Of a stretch of DNA of 64,000 nucleotides, positions 1 to 8,079 are shown in pieces (position 1 is the stretch's first letter; each line of letters begins with the position of its first letter). Location of the stretch: positions 1 to 64,000 of the forward strand of contig CAZGJC010000003.1 of the NCBI GenBank assembly GCA_964526505.1, given 5' to 3'. This DNA is from SVTX01 sp964526505. GTDB lineage: Bacteria; Bacillota; Clostridia; Oscillospirales; CAG-272. The notes below the pieces were generated by a model. That model was not told the DNA's origin. It did no database searches and saw only the letters and a program-made list of their open reading frames with translations. Both the position numbers and the translations under genes were made by a program.

Positions 1-30
1 TCGGGGACTTTTTTTGCAAAAGGGGTTGAT

Positions 31-59
31 TTGCGTCGAGAAATATATTAAAATATAAT
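31..59 (+). promoter_or_regulatory. Putative sigma-A promoter for pfkA-prfC
   Basis: TTGCGT at 31-36 and TATAAT at 54-59 are separated by 17 bp. The -35 box matches TTGACA at only four positions. The leader that follows (60-171) is about 110 bases and shows no obvious riboswitch or terminator. Confidence 0.55.
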
Positions 60-171
60 GACAAGTTTTTTGCTTGGCGAATATAATGTTAATTTAAAGC
101 GTTATTTATATATGCGTTGAATCACAGATTTAAAACACAATGTGCGTGTTTTACGGAAGGGAGTCATCAAA

Positions 172-1248
172 ATGGCAAAATTTAAAAAAATCGGTATTCT
201 TTCTTCGGGCGGCGACGCTCCCGGAATGAATGCGGCAATCAGAGCGGCGGCAAGAAAAGCCATGGAAGAGGGCATTGAGGTTGTCGGTATAAACGAGGGT
301 TATAACGGTCTTATCAATGGCGACTTTGTAACGCTTGATACTCACAGAGTTTCCAATATTATCACTCACGGCGGAACAATACTTTATTCGTCCCGTTGCC
401 CCGAATTTAAAACCGAAGAGGGTATGCAAAAAGCGGTTGCAACCTGTAAGGAAAACGGTATTGACGCCGTTATAGCACTCGGAGGAGACGGTACGTTCCG
501 AGGTGCTACCGACCTTACCAACAACGGTATTCCATCAATAGGCATACCCTGTACGATTGATAACGATATCACGGCTACCGATTATACAATCGGTTTTGAC
601 ACGGCGATGAACACGGTTCTTCAACTTGTGGACAGTTTGCGTGAGACTTGCGAGTCTCACTCCCGTTGCAACGTTGTTGAGGTTATGGGACGTGACTGCG
701 GTATGATAGCACTTTATGCCGGTATTTCGTCGGGAGCGATGGTTATCGCCATTCCCGAAGTTGAATTTGACGAGGAGTATGCGGTTAAAATACTTAAAAG
801 AGCAAGAGAAAACGGTAAGCGTGGACTTGTTTGCGTGTTCAGCGAGGGTATGTCGGTAAAATACGGCGAGCATTTCAGCGAGAGATTTGTTGAAAAACTT
901 AAAGCAAGCAGTGATATAGATACGAGATTTGCACGTCTGGGTCACGTTGTTCGCGGCGGTTCTCCCACTTTGCGTGACAGACTGACCGCTACGCAGATGG
1001 GTGCGAACGCAGTGTCTTGTCTGCTTGAAGGCAAGAGCAACGTGGTTATGTGTGTTCGTAACGGACGAATAGTAAGTACGGATATAAACTACGCACTTGT
1101 GCTTGACCATATGTATAAGGGCAAACTTAACGAGGGTGATCTTGACCGTTTCAGCCCCGACGCCATTGCGGATATGAAGTCAACTTGTGCATTCAGACAG
1201 GCAAAGATGGAAAGACTTTACCGTATGTCTTATGAAATTTGTGATTGA
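172..1248 (+). CDS. pfkA: 6-phosphofructokinase (PfkA family)
   Basis: This enzyme phosphorylates fructose 6-phosphate in glycolysis in the cytoplasm. The N-terminal nucleotide-binding loop is SSGGDAPGMNAAIR (residues 11-24), the GGDGT loop is at 104-108, and the catalytic segment TIDND is at 128-132 (Asp130 is the catalytic base by alignment). The Gly in GGDG (Gly107, the E. coli Gly104 position) argues for ATP rather than pyrophosphate as donor. The partner position, Gly124 in ATP enzymes and Lys in PPi enzymes, is Cys127 here, so donor specificity is not fully fixed by sequence. I chose ATG 172 because GGAAGGGAG lies just upstream; an in-frame GTG at 142 lies before that ribosome-binding site. 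The protein is 358 residues, somewhat longer than the roughly 320 of E. coli PfkA. prfC follows 13 bp later, so the two are probably cotranscribed. Confidence 0.95.
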   Translation: MAKFKKIGILSSGGDAPGMNAAIRAAARKAMEEGIEVVGINEGYNGLINGDFVTLDTHRVSNIITHGGTILYSSRCPEFKTEEGMQKAVATCKENGIDAVIALGGDGTFRGATDLTNNGIPSIGIPCTIDNDITATDYTIGFDTAMNTVLQLVDSLRETCESHSRCNVVEVMGRDCGMIALYAGISSGAMVIAIPEVEFDEEYAVKILKRARENGKRGLVCVFSEGMSVKYGEHFSERFVEKLKASSDIDTRFARLGHVVRGGSPTLRDRLTATQMGANAVSCLLEGKSNVVMCVRNGRIVSTDINYALVLDHMYKGKLNEGDLDRFSPDAIADMKSTCAFRQAKMERLYRMSYEICD

Positions 1249-1261
1249 TTGAGGATATAGT

Positions 1262-2728
1262 GTGGCAGATTTAAGAAAAGAAATAGAGAGACGTCGAACT
1301 TTTGCGATAATATCGCACCCTGACGCAGGTAAAACAACGCTTACGGAAAAACTTCTCCTTTACGGAGGAGCGATACAGTCCGCAGGTTCGGTAAAAGGAA
1401 AACAGGGAGATAAGCATGCGGTGTCCGACTGGATGGAACTTGAAAAACAAAGAGGAATTTCGGTAACGTCGTCGGTAATGCAGTTTGAGTATGAGGGATA
1501 TTGCATAAATATTCTTGACACACCCGGNNNNNNNNNNNNNNNNNNNNNNNNNNNNNNNNNNNNNNNNNNNNNNNNNNNNNNNNNNNNNNNNNNNNNNNNN
1601 NNNNNNNNNNNNNNNNNNNNNNNNNNNTATCCTATGAACTGGCCCATATCGTGCGGTCAAACGTTTAAGGGCGTTTACGACAGAGAGAAAAAAGCGATTT
1701 TGACTTTTGATAACTTCCACGGCGGACGTGAAAGACTTCGTGCTATCGAGTGCGATATCACAAATGCCGATGAGGCGAATAAACTCATAGGCGATGATTT
1801 GCGAGAAACACTTTGCGAGCAGATAGAATTGCTTGACGGGGCGTGCTTTGATTTCGATATGGATAAAGTCAGACACGGTAAACTCACACCCGTATTTTTC
1901 GGATCCGCTCTCAATAATTTCGGTATTGAGCCTTTCCTTGAAAGTTTTCTGCATATGACGACTCCTCCGCTTGCACGTGAAGCGGTCGAGGGCGAAGTAG
2001 ATCCGCTTGACGATAAGTTTTCCGCATTTGTATTTAAAATTCAAGCAAATATGAATAAGGCACATAGAGACAGAATTGCGTTTATGCGTATTTGCTCGGG
2101 CAAGTTTGAGAGGGGATGCGAATATTTGCACGTTCGTCCCAATAAGATGATAAAACTTTCTCAGCCTCAACAGATGATGGCACAAGAACGTGCCGTTGTG
2201 GACGAGGCGTATGCAGGCGATATCATAGGTGTTTTCGACCCCGGTATTTTCTCAATAGGAGATACTATCGCACACCCGTCGCTCAAAGTAAAGTTTAAGG
2301 GTATACCCACGTTCGCTCCCGAACATTTTGCCGTTATCGAACAAATCGACTCTATGAAGCGTAAGCAGTTCCAAAAGGGAATGGAGCAGATAGCGGAAGA
2401 GGGTGCAATACAGATATTCTTCTATCCCGATGCGGGTATGGAGAGAGTGATTGTCGGAGTTGTCGGCGTACTTCAATTTGACGTTTTGAAGTTCCGTATG
2501 CAAAGCGAATACGGCGTAGGATATTCCAAAATGGACTTGCCTCATGAACAGATAAGATACGTTGAAAAATCTCCCGTTGATATATCAAAATTGCGTTTTG
2601 CGGGTGACACGAGACACGTCCGTGACGTCAGAGGTAATGACCTATTGATTTTCCCCGGCACGTGGGCAGTCAATTTCGCACTTGAAAATAACGAGGGGCT
2701 TGAACTTTCCGAATTTAACAGATGGTAA
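1262..2728 (+). CDS. prfC: Peptide chain release factor 3 (interrupted by assembly gap)
   Basis: RF3 is the translational GTPase that recycles RF1/RF2 after termination. The N-terminus shows the RF3 hallmark HPDAGKTTLTEKLL with the P loop, then the switch I region KQRGISVTSSVM and DTPG. After a 100-N gap the sequence resumes at YPMNWPI, followed by domains II and III. Compared with E. coli RF3 from memory, about 75 residues (roughly 225 bp) lie between DTPG and YPMNWPI, so the N run is shorter than the missing DNA. With that segment restored the protein would be about 530 residues, the normal length. The start is GTG at 1262 with GAGGA just upstream. It lies 13 bp after pfkA and ends at a strong terminator shared with clpB. 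The reading frame on the two sides of the gap agrees. Confidence 0.93.
   Translation: MADLRKEIERRRTFAIISHPDAGKTTLTEKLLLYGGAIQSAGSVKGKQGDKHAVSDWMELEKQRGISVTSSVMQFEYEGYCINILDTPXXXXXXXXXXXXXXXXXXXXXXXXXXXXXXXXXXYPMNWPISCGQTFKGVYDREKKAILTFDNFHGGRERLRAIECDITNADEANKLIGDDLRETLCEQIELLDGACFDFDMDKVRHGKLTPVFFGSALNNFGIEPFLESFLHMTTPPLAREAVEGEVDPLDDKFSAFVFKIQANMNKAHRDRIAFMRICSGKFERGCEYLHVRPNKMIKLSQPQQMMAQERAVVDEAYAGDIIGVFDPGIFSIGDTIAHPSLKVKFKGIPTFAPEHFAVIEQIDSMKRKQFQKGMEQIAEEGAIQIFFYPDAGMERVIVGVVGVLQFDVLKFRMQSEYGVGYSKMDLPHEQIRYVEKSPVDISKLRFAGDTRHVRDVRGNDLLIFPGTWAVNFALENNEGLELSEFNRW
1528..1627. other. Assembly gap (100 N) inside prfC
   Basis: Exactly 100 N, a conventional placeholder. The flanking coding sequence shows that the GTPase G3-to-G4 region is missing. 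Unlike the other two N runs in the window, the flanks share no repeated sequence, so DNA is truly absent here, probably near 225 bp. Confidence 0.95.
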
Positions 2729-2762
2729 AAAAACAGACGGTCGAAAGACCGTCTGTTTTTTA
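2729..2762. terminator. Bidirectional intrinsic terminator between prfC and clpB
   Basis: ACAGACGGTC, loop GAAA, GACCGTCTGT, flanked by an A run on the left and a T run on the right. It begins at the prfC stop and lies just past the clpB stop on the other strand, so it can end both transcripts. Confidence 0.92.
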
Positions 2763-2770
2763 TGGTATGA

Positions 2771-5359
2771 TTATACGACAAACAAATCGTCACCGTCATA
2801 ATCTATCGTAAGCGTGCTGTCGGGTGAGACGTCACCGGAGATTATCTTTCTGGCGATAATGGTTTCGACTCTTGATTGGATAAACCGTTTGAGCGGTCTT
2901 GCACCGTACGACGGGTCATATGCGGACGATATTATATATTCTTTTGCCGACGGCGTTACCGCAACGTGAAGTTGACGATTTTGCATACGACGGTCAAGAT
3001 CGTTTATGAGAAGATCCACAATGCCGTTTATATTCTCTTTGGTCAGAGGTTTGTAGAATACCGTCTCGTCAAGACGATTGAGAAATTCGGGACGGAAACT
3101 TTGTTTCAAAATGTTTTGAACCGCATCTCTGGCGTCGTCGCTTATTTCTCCGTTTTGGTTTATTCCGTCAAGAATTACGGATGAGCCGAGGTTTGACGTC
3201 AGGATTATTACGGTGTTCTTGAAATCAACCGTTCTTCCTTGACTGTCGGTTATGCGTCCGTCGTCAAGCACCTGTAACAGTACGTTGAAGACGTCGGGGT
3301 GTGCTTTTTCTATTTCGTCGAACAAAACAACCGAATACGGCTTTCTTCTTACCGCCTCTGTAAGTTGTCCGCCCTCGTCGTATCCGACGTATCCGGGAGG
3401 GGCACCTATGAGTCGAGAAACGGAATACTTTTCCATATATTCGCTCATATCTATTCTCACAATACTTTTTTCGTCATCGAACAAAGCCTCCGCAAGTGCT
3501 TTGGCAAGTTCCGTCTTGCCGACTCCCGTAGGACCTAAAAACAAAAACGAACCGATAGGTCTACGTGGGTCTTTAATTCCGGCACGGGAACGGAGAATTG
3601 CGTCGCTGACTTTTCGTACGGCTTCGTCCTGACCGATTACACGCTTGTGTAAAATATCTTCAAGTGACAATAATTTGGCACGTTCGCCTTCCATGATTTT
3701 GGATACGGGAACGCCCGTCCATCTTGAAACTATCTTGCATATTTCTTCCTCGGTGACTTTATCACGCAGGAGAGTGTTGTTTTGAGTGCTGTCTGCTTTT
3801 TTCTCTTCATCTTCAAGTTGTTTTTTGAGTTCGGGAAGTTTGCCGAATTTAAGTTCTGCGGCACGTGCCAGATCGTAACTGTTTTGTGCCTTTTCAATCT
3901 CGGCGTTGATTTGTTCTATTTCTTCACGGAGTTTTTGAACTTTCTCAATCGACTGCCTTTCAATATCCCATTTGGCTTTCATTTCATTGAAAGACGCACG
4001 CATATCGGCAAGTTCGGATTGGATTTCGCCGAGACGTTCCATTGAAAGTTTGTCATCCTCTTTTTTTAGTGCCGCTTCTTCGATTTCGTGTTGCATTATC
4101 TTTCTTGCGACTTCATCCATTTCCTGTGGCATCGAATTCATTTCGGTTTTTATCAAAGCACATGCTTCATCAACCAAATCTATCGCTTTGTCTGGCAAAA
4201 ATCTGTCGGATATATATCTGTCCGATAGAGTTGCCGCGGCAATCAGTGCGTTGTCGTGAATTTTTACGCCGTGATAAACTTCATACCTTTCTTTGAGTCC
4301 ACGGAGTATTGAAATCGTATCTTCAACCGTCGGTTCGTTTACCATTACGGGCTGGAAACGGCGTTCGAGTGCCGCATCTTTTTCTATATATTGACGATAT
4401 TCGTTGAGCGTGGTCGCTCCTATGCAGTGCAACTCACCTCTGGCAAGCATTGGTTTGAGCAGATTTCCTGCGTCCATGGCACCGTCCGCTTTTCCTGCAC
4501 CGACTATGGTGTGAAGTTCGTCTATAAACAGTATTATTTTTCCGTCACTGCTTTTGACTTCTTCAAGTACCGCTTTGAGACGCTCTTCAAATTCACCTCT
4601 GAATTTAGCACCCGCTATAAGCGAACCCATATCAAGTGAGAAAATAATGCGTTCTTTGAGATTATCGGGGACGTCGCCACGGGCAATACGTATAGCCAGC
4701 CCCTCCGCTATTGCGGTCTTGCCTACGCCGGGTTCACCGATGAGACAGGGATTATTTTTGGTTTTTCGAGAAAGTATTCGTATAACGTTTCTTATTTCGT
4801 CATCTCTGCCGATAACGGGATCAAGTTTTTGTTCTTTCGCTTTCGCAACAAGATCCTGTCCGTATTTTTTCAATACGTCGTAGGTTTCTTCGGGGTTGTC
4901 GCTGTTTACCGTGCGATTGCCCCTTATGTTTTTAAGTGACGTGAGAAACTTATCCTTAGTGAGAGAATAACGACGGAATAAATCTTTTATCTTCGAGTCG
5001 GGACGTTCAAAGAGCGCAAGCATCAAATGTTCGACCGATACGTACTCGTCTTTCATCTTTTTAGCCTGTTCTTCCGCCTCTGTCAGTGCGTTGTCAAGTG
5101 CCCCCGATACGTAAAGCCTGTCGGATTGGACTCCCGAAACTTTCGGCAACGCATTGATTTCTTTTTGCGTGTCGTTTGTAAGCGACTTTACGTCAATATT
5201 TGCGTTTGCAAGCAGATTCGGAATAAGCCCGTCCGGAGTTGACAACAGGGCGTATAGTAAGTGTACTTGCTCTATTTGCTGGTTGCCATGCTCTGTTGCC
5301 GACTGTTGCATTCCTTTTATCGCTTCCACGCTTTTTTGAGTAAATTTATTTGTATTCAT
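2771..5359 (-). CDS. clpB: ATP-dependent disaggregase ClpB
   Basis: ClpB is a hexameric Hsp100 chaperone that pulls proteins out of aggregates together with DnaK. Domain order fits the family: a Clp N-domain (about 1-145), a first AAA+ module with GEPGVGKT, a long coiled-coil M-domain rich in Glu and Lys (about 405-525) that separates ClpB from ClpA/ClpC, and a second AAA+ module with GPTGVGKT. The length of 862 residues is typical. The start at 5359 is preceded by AAGGAGA. The gene follows hsp20 in the same direction with 95 bp between them, which contains mutually exclusive hairpins (5416-5452). The shared upstream CIRCE operator suggests HrcA control. Confidence 0.97.
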   Translation of the reverse strand: MNTNKFTQKSVEAIKGMQQSATEHGNQQIEQVHLLYALLSTPDGLIPNLLANANIDVKSLTNDTQKEINALPKVSGVQSDRLYVSGALDNALTEAEEQAKKMKDEYVSVEHLMLALFERPDSKIKDLFRRYSLTKDKFLTSLKNIRGNRTVNSDNPEETYDVLKKYGQDLVAKAKEQKLDPVIGRDDEIRNVIRILSRKTKNNPCLIGEPGVGKTAIAEGLAIRIARGDVPDNLKERIIFSLDMGSLIAGAKFRGEFEERLKAVLEEVKSSDGKIILFIDELHTIVGAGKADGAMDAGNLLKPMLARGELHCIGATTLNEYRQYIEKDAALERRFQPVMVNEPTVEDTISILRGLKERYEVYHGVKIHDNALIAAATLSDRYISDRFLPDKAIDLVDEACALIKTEMNSMPQEMDEVARKIMQHEIEEAALKKEDDKLSMERLGEIQSELADMRASFNEMKAKWDIERQSIEKVQKLREEIEQINAEIEKAQNSYDLARAAELKFGKLPELKKQLEDEEKKADSTQNNTLLRDKVTEEEICKIVSRWTGVPVSKIMEGERAKLLSLEDILHKRVIGQDEAVRKVSDAILRSRAGIKDPRRPIGSFLFLGPTGVGKTELAKALAEALFDDEKSIVRIDMSEYMEKYSVSRLIGAPPGYVGYDEGGQLTEAVRRKPYSVVLFDEIEKAHPDVFNVLLQVLDDGRITDSQGRTVDFKNTVIILTSNLGSSVILDGINQNGEISDDARDAVQNILKQSFRPEFLNRLDETVFYKPLTKENINGIVDLLINDLDRRMQNRQLHVAVTPSAKEYIISSAYDPSYGARPLKRFIQSRVETIIARKIISGDVSPDSTLTIDYDGDDLFVV

Positions 5360-5415
5360 AAAAAAATTCTCCTTTCATTAGGTTTTTTGTATCCGTGCGA
5401 CACGGAAAAATTGAA

Positions 5416-5452
5416 TTTTGGGGAGACCCCAAAGAACGAGGACTCCCCAAAA
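5416..5452 (-). promoter_or_regulatory. Alternative hairpins between hsp20 and clpB
   Basis: A perfect 10-bp stem pairs TTTTGGGGAG (5416-5425) with CTCCCCAAAA (5443-5452). An overlapping smaller stem, TTTGGGG/CCCCAAA (5417-5433, loop AGA), uses the same left arm, so only one can form. There is no proper U run, so this may be a processing or partial-termination site that sets the hsp20:clpB ratio. The role is inferred. Confidence 0.5.
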
Positions 5453-5454
5453 TA

Positions 5455-5889
5455 TTATTGTATTTCAAGTTTTCTTCCCTCGTCGGGCTTGTTCTCCGCT
5501 TTCGGAAGAACTATCGAAAGTATGCCGTCTTTGTAAGAGGCTTGAATTTGGTCACCCGCAATACCGTCAAGATTAAAACTTCTTGTATAGGAACTGCTGA
5601 AACGCTCACGACGCAGATAATTTGTCTTTTCGTCTTTTTTCTCAACGTCAGACTTATGCTCGGCACTTATTGTAAGGTAGCCGTCACGAACCGTTGCGTG
5701 AATGTCCTCTTTGGAAAAACCGGGAAGTTCGGCTTCGAGAATATATGCCTGTTCGGTTTCCTTGATATCGGTTTTCGGAAGAGCCGTCTTATGTCCGAAG
5801 AAGTCTTTTTCAAATTCATCCATTGCTTCAAACGGGTCGTAAGAATTTATGCGGTGGTTATTGTGTACAAAAGGTGTAATTTCAAACAT
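5455..5889 (-). CDS. Small heat-shock protein, Hsp20/alpha-crystallin family
   Basis: A cytoplasmic holdase of 144 residues that keeps unfolding proteins soluble for later rescue by ClpB/DnaK. The alpha-crystallin domain runs from about residue 42 to 137. It shows ELPGFSKEDIHATVRDGYLTI, then the typical RRERFSSSYTRSF segment, and ends with the conserved ASYKDGILSIVLPK motif. ATG 5889 was chosen because AAGGAGGA lies 7-8 bases upstream; a TTG at 5907 would put that site inside the gene. It is the first gene after the CIRCE element and lies upstream of clpB, a functionally coherent pair. Confidence 0.95.
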   Translation of the reverse strand: MFEITPFVHNNHRINSYDPFEAMDEFEKDFFGHKTALPKTDIKETEQAYILEAELPGFSKEDIHATVRDGYLTISAEHKSDVEKKDEKTNYLRRERFSSSYTRSFNLDGIAGDQIQASYKDGILSIVLPKAENKPDEGRKLEIQ

Positions 5890-6045
5890 AACAGAATCCT
5901 CCTTCAAGATTTTGCGTTTATATTATTTGTAACTCGGATTTGCATTATTCGAACACTTCTGTTCGATTTGCTTCTCTCTGTTACAATTCGTATTTTACAC
6001 CCTTGATGTGAATTTTATGTTACGCAATTGTATTCCAAATGTAAA

Positions 6046-6075
6046 TATTAGCACTCTTTTGCATAAAGTGCTAAA
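6046..6075 (-). promoter_or_regulatory. CIRCE operator overlapping the hsp20-clpB promoter
   Basis: TTAGCACTC (6049-6057), 9-base spacer, AAGTGCTAA (6067-6075) matches the HrcA operator TTAGCACTC-N9-GAGTGCTAA with one mismatch. On the minus strand TTAGCA (-35, 6075-6070) and TAATAT (-10, 6051-6046), 18 bp apart, overlap the operator, so HrcA binding would block RNA polymerase. The start codon of hsp20 is about 155 bases downstream. Confidence 0.88.
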
Positions 6076-6196
6076 CATTTAAATCGGTTTTTAATTTTGA
6101 AGATAGTACAAATATCCGAAAAGTTGGCAAATAATAATATAAACTGCTTAAAAATGCCGAATTCTGATGTGCTTTGCGTTATTTTGATTTTTTTTG

Positions 6197-7288
6197 TTAC
6201 GTATTTTTGCGTTTGTTACGCCGTACTCTGTTTATATGTCTTTCAAAACTTCCGTTGTTTATCAGTTCGGCAATTACAAGTTGCTCAAACGTCGGTACGG
6301 TACAGGAATAAAATCCGAGTTTTTTGTCAAACTTATCCGCAAGCGGTGCAGGCAATACCATATACCCGACACGCATTGACGGAGAAATTGTCTTTGAAAA
6401 CGTGTTGAGATAAATTATATTTTCGCACTCCGATAGGGAAAACAGCGTGTCTTCGGGCTTGGACGATACCGAAAATTCCGATTCGAAGTCGTCCTCTATC
6501 ACGTATCTGTCGCCGATGTTAGCCCAACGGATGTATTCGTGCCGTTTGGTCGCAGATGCGGTGACGCCCGTCGGAAAACTGTGATACGGCGTTGTGTGCA
6601 GAACCGAGGCGGAGGATGTTTTGAGAGCGTCGCTTGAAATTCCGTCTTTGTCGAAAGGCAGAAGTTCGAATTTTGCCTCATATGCGTTGTATACCGCTCT
6701 TATTTTGTTGTACGACGGATACTCAATTCCGTAAATTCTGTCTCGTCCCAAGAGTTCTATTATAAGCCCGTAAAGATATTCCGCACCCGAACCTATAACG
6801 ATTTGTTCCGATTCTGTCTTTATGCCTCGGTTGCGTAAGAGGTAATTTCTTATCGCTTCACGCAACTCAAAACACCCCTTGCCGGGGGCTTTTTTGAGAA
6901 CTCCGTCGGTGTAGTCTGAGAGAACTTTACGCATAGTTTTGCTTAAAACCGAGAACGGAAACGACATTGAGGGAGCATTTTGACCTGTTACGGTATTTTC
7001 AATTTGTTTTTTTGATGTTGTATGTACCGAATTTGACGCAAATCCGTCACTGGTTCGGAAACGCACGAAAAATCCGCTTTTTTCTCTTGCTTCTATGTAA
7101 CCCTCGTCGCATAGGAGAGCGTATGCGTGTTCAACTGTCACCGTGCTTACTCCGCACTCGTCGGAAAGCAGTCTTTTGGATGGAATTTTGGTATTGTACG
7201 GATAAACACCTTGTATTATGTCATCTCGTATTTGTCTGTATATTTGCAGATATAATGGGTGCAGATTAGGGTCTATTTTGTATTTCAT
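6197..7288 (-). CDS. MocR-type GntR/aminotransferase regulator, C-terminally truncated
   Basis: MocR regulators join an N-terminal GntR winged helix to a fold-type I aminotransferase domain that binds PLP. Here the HTH lies at about 10-75 (LYLQIYRQIRDDIIQG, then IPSKRLLSDECGVSTVTV), a linker follows, and the aminotransferase part starts near 110. The PLP-lysine motif is present in NTFSKTISPSMRVGY. The frame stops at residue 363, soon after the helix ERHINRVRR; usual members have about 450-480 residues, so the last 90-100 residues, including the usual carboxylate-binding Arg region, are missing. No continuation is visible in other frames down to the CIRCE site. It is divergent from an ECF transporter gene, with symmetric sites between them, which fits a vitamin B6-linked regulator. 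It may be a decaying gene or a natural short form. Confidence 0.8.
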   Translation of the reverse strand: MKYKIDPNLHPLYLQIYRQIRDDIIQGVYPYNTKIPSKRLLSDECGVSTVTVEHAYALLCDEGYIEAREKSGFFVRFRTSDGFASNSVHTTSKKQIENTVTGQNAPSMSFPFSVLSKTMRKVLSDYTDGVLKKAPGKGCFELREAIRNYLLRNRGIKTESEQIVIGSGAEYLYGLIIELLGRDRIYGIEYPSYNKIRAVYNAYEAKFELLPFDKDGISSDALKTSSASVLHTTPYHSFPTGVTASATKRHEYIRWANIGDRYVIEDDFESEFSVSSKPEDTLFSLSECENIIYLNTFSKTISPSMRVGYMVLPAPLADKFDKKLGFYSCTVPTFEQLVIAELINNGSFERHINRVRRNKRKNT

Positions 7289-7307
7289 ATGAGTCGCTCT
7301 TTCTCTT

Positions 7308-7380
7308 ATATTATATAAATCTGGTTATATAATATTCTCTTTTTCTGACCATTTTAATATGGTCAGATATATTATATAAT
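7308..7380. promoter_or_regulatory. Divergent promoter/operator region with three ATATTATATAA copies
   Basis: ATATTATATAA occurs at 7308-7318, inverted at 7325-7335 (6-bp spacer) and again direct at 7369-7379. Between them lies another inverted repeat, CTGACCAT-N6-ATGGTCAG (7345-7366). The AT-rich copies contain TATAAT-like -10 boxes on both strands. MocR-family regulators are known to bind repeated sites near divergent promoters; assigning these to the adjacent regulator is an inference. Confidence 0.65.
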
Positions 7381-7533
7381 AAACAAGTACGATTTGCAAC
7401 AGTAGGAACAAGTGATTTTAAAAAATTCGGTTGTGTACGCCGAAAAAAATCAACATTTACAACCGAATTGAGAAAATCGTAAAGTTTTTTATGGTTTGGC
7501 ATTCAAAGACAGGTTGCCGAGAAAGGAAAAACA

Positions 7534-8079
7534 ATGGCATATAACCAAATTACGAAAAAAAGAAGTGCAAAAGAAAATACGTTGTGGATATGTACCACGG
7601 CAATGTTTATGGCATTGACGATTGCAATGTGTACGTTTAGTATACCGGTTCCGGGAGGACACCTTTATCTTACTGACGTTGTAATATGTATTGCCGCCAT
7701 TATTCTTGATCCCTTAGCGGCATTTATGGTCGGCGGTGTGGGTACGTTTCTCGGTGATTTAATGTTTTACCCCGTTGCAATGTGGGTGTCACTCGTGTCG
7801 CACGGATTGCAAGCACTTATAATATCGGTATTTTCACATTATGTACTGAAAAAACATCCGATTATATCGTCCGGTATAGGGGTGACCCTCGGAGCCGTAG
7901 TTATGGTCGTAGGATATACGTTCGGCAAAATATTTGTGTACAGTACGCTCGAATATGCGATAATCAAATTGCCTTATGAAATCCTGCAAGGAGCGGTAGG
8001 TGCCGTTTTCGGTATGATACTTTGCTGGAAATGCGGAATTTATAAGTTGTATAATAAAATGATATTACGAATGAGATAA
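7534..8079 (+). CDS. ECF transporter S component (vitamin uptake, possibly B6)
   Basis: A 181-residue integral membrane protein with about five to six hydrophobic segments. The segment GGHLYLTDVVICIAAIILDP followed by GGVGTFLGDL is typical of substrate-binding S components of the HmpT/PdxU-like group of energy-coupling factor transporters. These work with a shared EcfT/EcfA module that is not encoded in this window. The substrate cannot be read from sequence. The divergent PLP-binding MocR regulator suggests pyridoxine or a related compound, by analogy with known MocR-PdxU pairings. Start 7534 is preceded by GAAAGGA. The gene's last 15 bases overlap the end of the convergent PHP gene. Confidence 0.8.
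   Translation: MAYNQITKKRSAKENTLWICTTAMFMALTIAMCTFSIPVPGGHLYLTDVVICIAAIILDPLAAFMVGGVGTFLGDLMFYPVAMWVSLVSHGLQALIISVFSHYVLKKHPIISSGIGVTLGAVVMVVGYTFGKIFVYSTLEYAIIKLPYEILQGAVGAVFGMILCWKCGIYKLYNKMILRMR

Noticed and set aside
535..1110. 191-codon open frame on the minus strand inside pfkA
   Set aside because: It is a frame shadow of a strongly conserved gene, with no ribosome-binding site and a composition unlike a real protein. The same holds for the many long antisense frames in pyrB, pyrD, the SASA gene and asnS.
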